A stretch of 64,000 nt of DNA from Otis tarda (Eukaryota > Chordata > Aves > Otidiformes > Otididae), in contig CM048552.1 in NCBI GenBank assembly GCA_026413225.1, forward strand, positions 168,342,053 to 168,406,052. Direction: 5' to 3'. The position numbers and the translations under genes are program-made. The notes under the pieces were generated by a model. It worked only from the letters and a program-made list of their open reading frames with translations. It searched no databases and had not been told where the DNA came from. Of this stretch, positions 57,601-64,000 are shown piece after piece (the first letter of the stretch is position 1; each line of letters opens with the position of its first letter).

Positions 57601-59618
57601 TTTTCTTTCCTTCTATTTTTTTTTCTTATTTCAGGTGTTTTGCCAGATGAGTTGCAAGATCTATCTGTGCTTTAAGTTATAAAAGTTTCTTGCTATCTCC
57701 ACTGAATTTTGCTAGGTATGTATTACATATCTTTAAATGACCAACTATCTTTACATTTTGTGAAAAAAAAATTATATATATATTAGATCATTTTCTCTAT
57801 AAAATTGATGGCAAAGTAGTCACTGGCTTCAGCATGAATGATAAAAGAGACGTGACGTTGCTTTTTCACAGTACATTAAAGAAAAAAAAAAGATTTTTTT
57901 TTAATCTGAACCATATTTCTATTTCTCTCTGAGCCTTAATACTAGAGCATACTGACTCTTTCCTACATTACTATAGTGATATTATTAATTTTAGTCATAC
58001 TTTGGCTCAAAACACATTTCTAAGTGTGAAAAAAAGTGAAAAAATGTATCATTGCATCTTTGCAGCACTTATTTATGCTTATTATCAGTAAATGATGTTA
58101 TGTCAATTAAAATAAGAATGATCTTGCTTAACTCCAGTTGTTTCAGAGTTGGACATCTTGGCCAAGGTACTCCTCCTTGTTCCCCCGTAGTCAGTGCAGG
58201 GAGACAGGATCATCTTTGTCTTATATGAATAATTCAGGGAGAGGCAAATTAATTTGGGCAACTTCAAGCATGGGTATCTAGTGTTGTAGACACCATCGGG
58301 TATCCTGTTGGGCTACCATCTGCTCTTCTGGAAGGACACAGATCTCTCTCTCATAGGTCCTATTTGTTGGCCAAATATGGATGTCTAAATAACATCAGCA
58401 CTGTGTCTCAAGCTGAGCCATGCCTCTATCTGGACAGCTTACTTTTTTCTAGTGGTAATTCAGTGCAATGAATCCTACCCACACTCTTCAAATACCACAA
58501 TTTATTTCAGTAGGAATACTTGTAGCTTAGGCAAAGTGTTCCATTGGCTGACCCTCAGTGAACACAGTAGACTTCAGGAGCTGGTATTAGTTTAGAATAA
58601 CAGTAAGTCAGTGTATCTCTGTTGACTCCAATACTTTACGGGTTTAATTAAAAGCAAAAGCTGTGCCTTATTTCTTCAACATAGTAGCTGAATATCACAG
58701 TACTTATTCTACTTTTACTTTTTTTTTTTTTAAGTCATATTCAGTAGATGAACATAGTCAAGTCAATGCAGAAATAAACCTTAGCAACAAAATTTGTCTG
58801 TTTCTGGTACACAGAAGTAAGAAACATTTATTTACACATTTTAAAGATAATTCTTTTTAAATAATTAGTACCATGTTCAGCTTATTCAGGTCTATTGTTT
58901 AGATATTGATAGATGTCCAAAATTAAGATGTAAACCATATTCAATAAAATGTTACTGAGGCATACAGAAGAAAATAATGTAATTCCCTGAATACAATTCA
59001 AAGTCATCAAATAAGATCATAAATATTAAAAAAAAAAAGTATGATTTCATTATTTAAAATGTCATACTTCCTTTACCATGGTGTAAGGAGATAAGGAGAA
59101 GCCAAAGATCTAGCCACAGCTGCAAGAGTAACTTAAATGAAGTTAATAGCAGTGGTTTGCAAAGTTGGGAGGGAGCCATTCAAAAATGAAACAGCAGTAT
59201 CTCCTCACACTGCTGCTGCCACATGGCTTCAATTCTTCCGTTTTTCAACTTCTGGTCAGATGGTTGAGCCAAAATTTAAAAGTATACCAGATGCACTTTT
59301 TTGGACTATGTCCCATTTTACATTCTCCTAATCAAGAATGGGGGAAGAGTGAGGGAGAATGCAGCAAATATACAGTGGCAATTTTAAAGAAAAAAGAATC
59401 AAAAATATACAAAAAACACTGAAGCATATAGAAGCATATAGAAAAAAAAGCACATCTTTCAGCAGAAGACTGGCTAAGGAGGTAGGAAAGATGTAATATC
59501 AGACATGAGTTGGCAGTAGAAAGGGAACAATAGTAGCTATTTCACACCAAATAAGTAGAAATGTATAGGCCACCATACTAACAAAATCTTGATGTTAGCT
59601 TCTCTAGTGGGACCAAAA
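54613..59618. other. Unique sequence, no gene recognised
   Basis: AT-rich sequence with a (GT)13 microsatellite at 57163-57188 and a CT-rich tract at about 57552-57593. A segment at 58140-58440 is more complex than average but unassigned. Frames are short and without domains. Confidence 0.5.
57163..57188. repeat. (GT)13 microsatellite
   Basis: Thirteen perfect GT units. Confidence 0.95.
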
Positions 59619-60051
59619 TATGTGGACCTGCTAGACCAGGTCCAGAGGAGGGCCATGAAAATGATCAGAGGACTGAAACACCTCTCTTATGAAGAAAAAC
59701 TGAGAGAGGTCAGCCTGGAGAAAAGGTGGCTCTGGGGAAACCTTATTTTGACCTTTTACTATATAAAGAGGGCTTATACGAAAGATGGGGAAAGACTTTA
59801 CCTGTATTGATAGACCAAGGGACAATGGTTTTAAACTGAAAGAGGGCAGATTTAGAGTGGACATAAAGAAGAAATTTTTTACAATGAGGGTGGTGGAACA
59901 CTGGAACAGGTTGCCCAGAGAGGTGGTAGCTGCCCCATCCCTGGAAACATTCAAGGCCAAGTTGGACAGGGCTCTGAGCAAAATGATCTAGTGAAAGATG
60001 TCCCTGGTCTTTAAAGGTCCTTTCCAATCCACATCATTCTACGGTTCTACG
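59619..60051 (+). mobile_element. CR1 3' fragment, about 0.43 kb
   Basis: Covers the end of ORF2 from LDQVQRRAMKMIRGL through HLSYEEKLREVSLEKRW, then, in another frame, [26 protein letters not shown], and the ORF2 C-terminus near 59991. A shortened 3' UTR follows, lacking the cttgcagg block and joining directly to gtctttaaaggtcctttcc. It ends in octamer-like attctacggttctacga. Several small deletions make it older than the 17.5-kb and 50.1-kb copies. Confidence 0.9.
59785..59991 (+). pseudogene. CR1 ORF2 C-terminal frame
   Basis: A 68-codon frame matching the last residues of CR1 ORF2: [20 protein letters not shown], then [20 protein letters not shown]. It stops at the natural C-terminal position, as in the copy ending at 32845. 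Upstream coding continues in another phase. Confidence 0.85.
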
Positions 60052-60609
60052 AAGCAAGAGTGAGCCTTATTAATGTATCTCAATGAAGGCAAAGTTAGCT
60101 TTCCATTATCCAAAATACTGATGTAAATTCTCAACAATGCAGGTGCTACAAAATTCCCTGGGTAGTATGAATTAGGAACAACTCAGCTTGAATCCAGCTA
60201 GACTTACTTACTCTAGTTCAATGCTTACTATGCCCAATATAAGGAAGTTTCTGAAAAGTTAGGGAGGTATTTGTGGGCTGTGAGGAACAGTACTCCAAGA
60301 TACGAGACAGACAAAATCAGTGTGACTTCAGTGTTAGTGCAGTGAAACCAGCCTGGAGCCAAAACTCTACTAAACTAATAATCATTCTAGGACTCTAGAC
60401 AGTGTAGTGCCCTCTGTCCACAGGCCAATACATACTATGTTTGTTTGTATCTAAGAGAGCTTGTTAATTATGACATAAAGACAGATCAATCAGTTAAAAT
60501 GTGGCCAGTTGGAAATAGAGAAAGTCCTGAACAGCGGCCCTAATGATAGCCAGGAACCTTTAGAATCTTCTGCAGGAAGCGTGAAGAACAGAGATGAGTC
60601 TAGGTTTTG
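60052..60609. other. Unique sequence between two CR1 tails
   Basis: Nothing recognised in this short AT-rich spacer. Confidence 0.45.
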
Positions 60610-60700
60610 AAAGAGAAGGTTGCCCAGAGAGGTCATTGTTTCTCCATCTTTGGAGATGCTTGACACCTGATTGAACATGGTACTGGGCAACCCAGTCTAT
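60610..60700 (+). mobile_element. Old CR1 3' fragment of another subfamily
   Basis: gagaaggttgcccagagagg, then tctccatctttggagatgct, and a ctgattgaacatggtactgggcaac block. This is the end of ORF2 and the start of the 3' UTR of an older chicken-like CR1 subfamily. It differs from the neighbouring copy at 59.6 kb and ends without visible octamers. Confidence 0.75.
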
Positions 60701-63700
60701 CCAATCACAACTGCTACACAAAGAAAATCTGACTATCTTCTTACAATGAATATTTTGCTGTCTATACTCTGAATTCATATTGTTGTGATATATTATGGTG
60801 AACATGGAGGAAATTTTTTTCTTCAGTTTAGAAATACTGGAGTTCAAAGGTTCCAATTCAGAGAAAAAGGCCCCACTCCATGCACTGCTCAATCATATTA
60901 TGCAATCTTTTAAAATTTATAGAGAATAAAATATATCCATAAATATTTTTTTTTCTTCTTTTTTCATTCCCATGAAAAATGCTGAAGCCAAAATCATACT
61001 GATTTTCTGGTGCAAGACCTCATAGATATGTTGATTTACTTATGGTTTGGTGTGAGAGCTTCTATGAGAATTTTTCAAATCTGAAGGCATTAAGTAATTT
61101 CATAATTCAGTCCAAATCATCATCAGACTTTTAAAAAAACTATTAGATCCTTTATATCTAGTATAGTATTTGAATCTCCAGCATGAAATGGAAATTTACA
61201 GTTGCATTTTCTGTCTGAGGTCATAAGCTGTTTGATTCTTTATGCTAATGAAATACATGCCAAAAAAAATTCAACGAGCTCTGTTTTTTTTTTTTAAAAA
61301 AAGTGGAATTTTACTGATTTTCCTGTGTGATTGTTCTCTATGACTTTAAGAAGACTGAAAGTTTAATAAAAGAAACAGAAAAAAGTCAATAGCAGGATAT
61401 TTGCATGACTTACTACACTTTCATGTAGGCCGTAGCACATACTTTCAGGGTAATTGATGGAAATATTTCAAGGTATATTTGCAATTTATTAATTACAATG
61501 TTGTAAAGATTCTTAATTTTTACTATTTTTTTTCCCTAGTGGTTTACGATTTTGGAAAGAACATGTCTAATTTTGACCCCGTGTTACGGGAAATGTGCCT
61601 CAGAATGCTCTGCAAATTTGACCACACTGTCTCATTCCATTCACTTAATTTCAGTCAACTTGTAGCTTCAGATATCTAATCATTATCTTTTCTAAAAAAA
61701 GGAAAAAAAAAAAACCTGTTGGTTTTATTTTTCTCTAAACTGCTAAAAACTACAAAATTACAGACATATTTTTGAAATATCAATCTGTGCTCAAGCTGCA
61801 AAGTCAACCAAAAAAAAAGTGAGATAATTAATTTATAATACTGTACAAACAAAAAGTAATTATTGACCTCTGTTAAAAATATTCTAGTTTATGTTATTGC
61901 AGTTACAAGTTAAAAGGGCATTCAGTCAACTTTCATGGTGGCAGAGTTAGGCTAATCTTAAATAATTTGGAAATCTCAGAATAAATCTTTCCCAAATAAG
62001 CCTGATTTTTCTTATCCTGATCCTCTGATTCTATGTGTGGTCTGAAAGTTGCTCATCTTTGCAGGAGTCATTAAAAGTATTTTATATGGTTCCTTGTACC
62101 TCCTGCATCACCAAAACATTAAATTTTTTTTTTCTATTTCATTTTGTAGTATACCCTGAAGAAAGTGTGTTTACATTAGAAAAGGCAGTTCACAGACTGT
62201 AGTGAGCACTACGGTAGCCCTTTGTTCCTGTGGGAAGTCATCCTGAAGTCTGGGATAGTCCCTGAGAAAATATCTTTTACTCCATAGAGTATCTCTTTTG
62301 CAGGCTTTTTTTTTTTTTTTTGCATCGTAGCCCTCTTCCTAAAACCATAGTCCCAAGCCTTCAAATCCTTTGAGGAGAAAATAGATCTTGTATTCAACTC
62401 AACGTGCTGAAGAAAGTTGAACCATACAACAAAAGACAGATTTGATGTGGTTATGAGAACCCAACGTGGCAACATAATGTCCTGTTACAATCTGGAGATG
62501 CAGCAAATGTTCCAGTATGCTCATCAATTTTGCAATAACATAATATATTTCTGTTTTGTTGAATAAAATGGACATTTATTTTAATGACAAGTACTTCAGA
62601 AATAAGCCACCACAATTTCAAGCTGAATTAGTGTAGTTATGAAATATGTGATTCACAACTGGTTGGCAGCTGCTTTTTGTTAGAATGTTTTTAATCTCTG
62701 CAACATAGAAATGCACTTCCCATAGTTAACGGATGTATTATTGGCAAAAGACAATGAAATAAATTCCAGATTAAATTCATCCTCCACAGTGATGTTCTTT
62801 ATCATAAAAAAAAACCCTATTACTTCACTTATTTCACTGATGTTTTGATAAAAAAATCAAGGCCTCATTTGACCCTGTGCTACAAGCGAGTACAGTGTTC
62901 TCCTCTAATGGAAATTATTTCTTATTTCCCACCTTTGATCCTTGTGAGTCAACCAACCATATGAGGCCACAAACTCAGAGATTACTTTAAATCATGTCTT
63001 GTGGTTTGTTTTTTTTGCTTCATAATAATTTACACAGAATGGTTTTTTTTCTATGCAATTTTCTTTATTACCAGCTTTTACAAGATTGGGTGAAATTTGT
63101 ATGGCAGTTTTACATCACAGACCTGCTAAAGAGAGCCAGATCATGATCTTGGAAAAGCTTGGCATGCTTCATAAAGGCTAACTGATCTGATCTGTGCTGA
63201 TTAACATGGGAAAAAAAACAGAGATAATCCATGGTTTAGGAGATAACTGTAAATTTATCAACATTTATAAGATCTTCGGTAGCAGCAGGTCAGGCACACC
63301 TTTTAAATGAGAGAAATCAAAAACGTTTATAAGTAACCAAGTGAGAATTAAGAGAAAATTCCTGATTCACCAAATGGACACATTATTTTACTTTGCACTG
63401 GACTTTTAAGTGCTTATACTGAAACACTACCAAGTATTTTAAAATGCTAATCTCAGCTCTTCTCCTGATTTTGTATAAATTTTAAATTGTTGTTATCACT
63501 ATGACTACATCAACTCTGAAAAAGGAGTTAAATTATAAAAGCAAGCTTTTAAAATGCAGAAAGGCACCATAGTCAGTTATTAATTTAATATCATAACTTT
63601 GATTCTGATATTTAAAAACCTCTCGAATAAAATCTCACTACTAGGCTCGAGAACAGAAAATTTTAGAAAAGTCTGTGAACAGTTGTGTATTGACCTTAGT

Positions 63701-64000
63701 GGTTATAACTTTTTGTTGTTTACTATTTGTTATTCATTTTCTTTTTATTTTTATATGTCTTATCAGAAAGACTAAAAATTCTGATTTTATCTTTCTGTGT
63801 GATTACTGACTGGATGTCTCTTATTTCTTCCTGTAGTAAAATAAATTTTAAAAGTAATTTCCTTGTCTCTTTGCTGTGTATTTGCTTATTCAAATCGCTA
63901 AGAAATATTTGGAGAAGATGGGATTTTAAACAAAGAAATTAAGATTCTGGAGAAAAATTAAGGTTTGAGTGCCAAGAAAGGAACAAAACTTTGATAAAAA
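60701..64000. other. AT-rich unique sequence, no gene recognised
   Basis: No supported gene. A pyrimidine tract ending in AG at about 61526-61539 resembles a splice acceptor before a 46-codon open segment, but no partner exon or domain is seen. T or A runs occur near 61285-61300 and 62309-62322. Confidence 0.5.

Noticed and set aside
58140..58440. Possible repeat shared with 46860-46985
   Set aside because: A few short blocks (acttcaag, ggtatcta-like) occur in similar order, but gaps are large and the match may be chance.
1..64000. CRISPR arrays, bacterial operons or a host gene
   Set aside because: No regularly spaced direct repeats, no ribosome binding sites with adjacent long frames, and no conserved multi-exon protein match. 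The composition and CR1/LTR content point to a bird genome.

Overview
The window looks like intergenic or deep intronic DNA from a bird, probably a passerine. The background is AT-rich, unique-looking sequence with many A/T homopolymers. Scattered through it are GC-richer islands of CR1-type non-LTR retrotransposons (chicken repeat 1, with the typical 3' ATTCTATG octamers) and of a family of roughly 1.1-kb endogenous-retrovirus LTRs of a kind I associate with songbird genomes. I found no host protein-coding gene, rRNA, tRNA or CRISPR array that I can support. The open frames longer than about 110 codons are mostly retrotransposon remnants, their antisense shadows, or chance frames in low-complexity DNA.

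Layout. Positions 1-5.4 kb are unique AT-rich sequence. From 5.44 to 10.77 kb lie two CR1 copies in tandem on the + strand: an older one (5.44-6.78 kb), then a long one carrying endonuclease and reverse transcriptase remnants (about 6.9-10.77 kb). The long copy is split by a solo LTR at 9357-10488 on the - strand. From 10.8 to 17.5 kb there are two very old CR1-like relics (about 12.6-12.9 and 15.7-16.2 kb), a Z-DNA-prone repeat (14.39 kb), an unclassified repeat (15.24 kb) and a 5' LTR fragment (16.5 kb). The best-preserved CR1 copy is on the - strand at 17.55-20.19 kb. From 20.6 to 44.2 kb the sequence is mostly unique, with one CR1 3' fragment at 32 kb, a second copy of the 15.24-kb repeat at 40.9 kb, a perfect hairpin at 41.7 kb and a G-quadruplex motif at 28.4 kb. 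A diverged LTR lies at 44.25-45.30 kb and a CR1 tail at 50.14 kb. At 52.36-54.61 kb one LTR is inserted head-on into another of the same family. The rest is AT-rich, with CR1 3' ends at 59.6 and 60.6 kb.

Nothing here forms a working gene system. The most informative structure is the nested LTR pair. The insertion is proven by a 5-bp target duplication and by an uninterrupted homologous copy at 9.8 kb. It creates a roughly 2.25-kb quasi-palindrome. The inner LTR has a different 3' end from its relatives, and that end contains 18 nt identical to the 3' end of tRNA-Lys(CUU).
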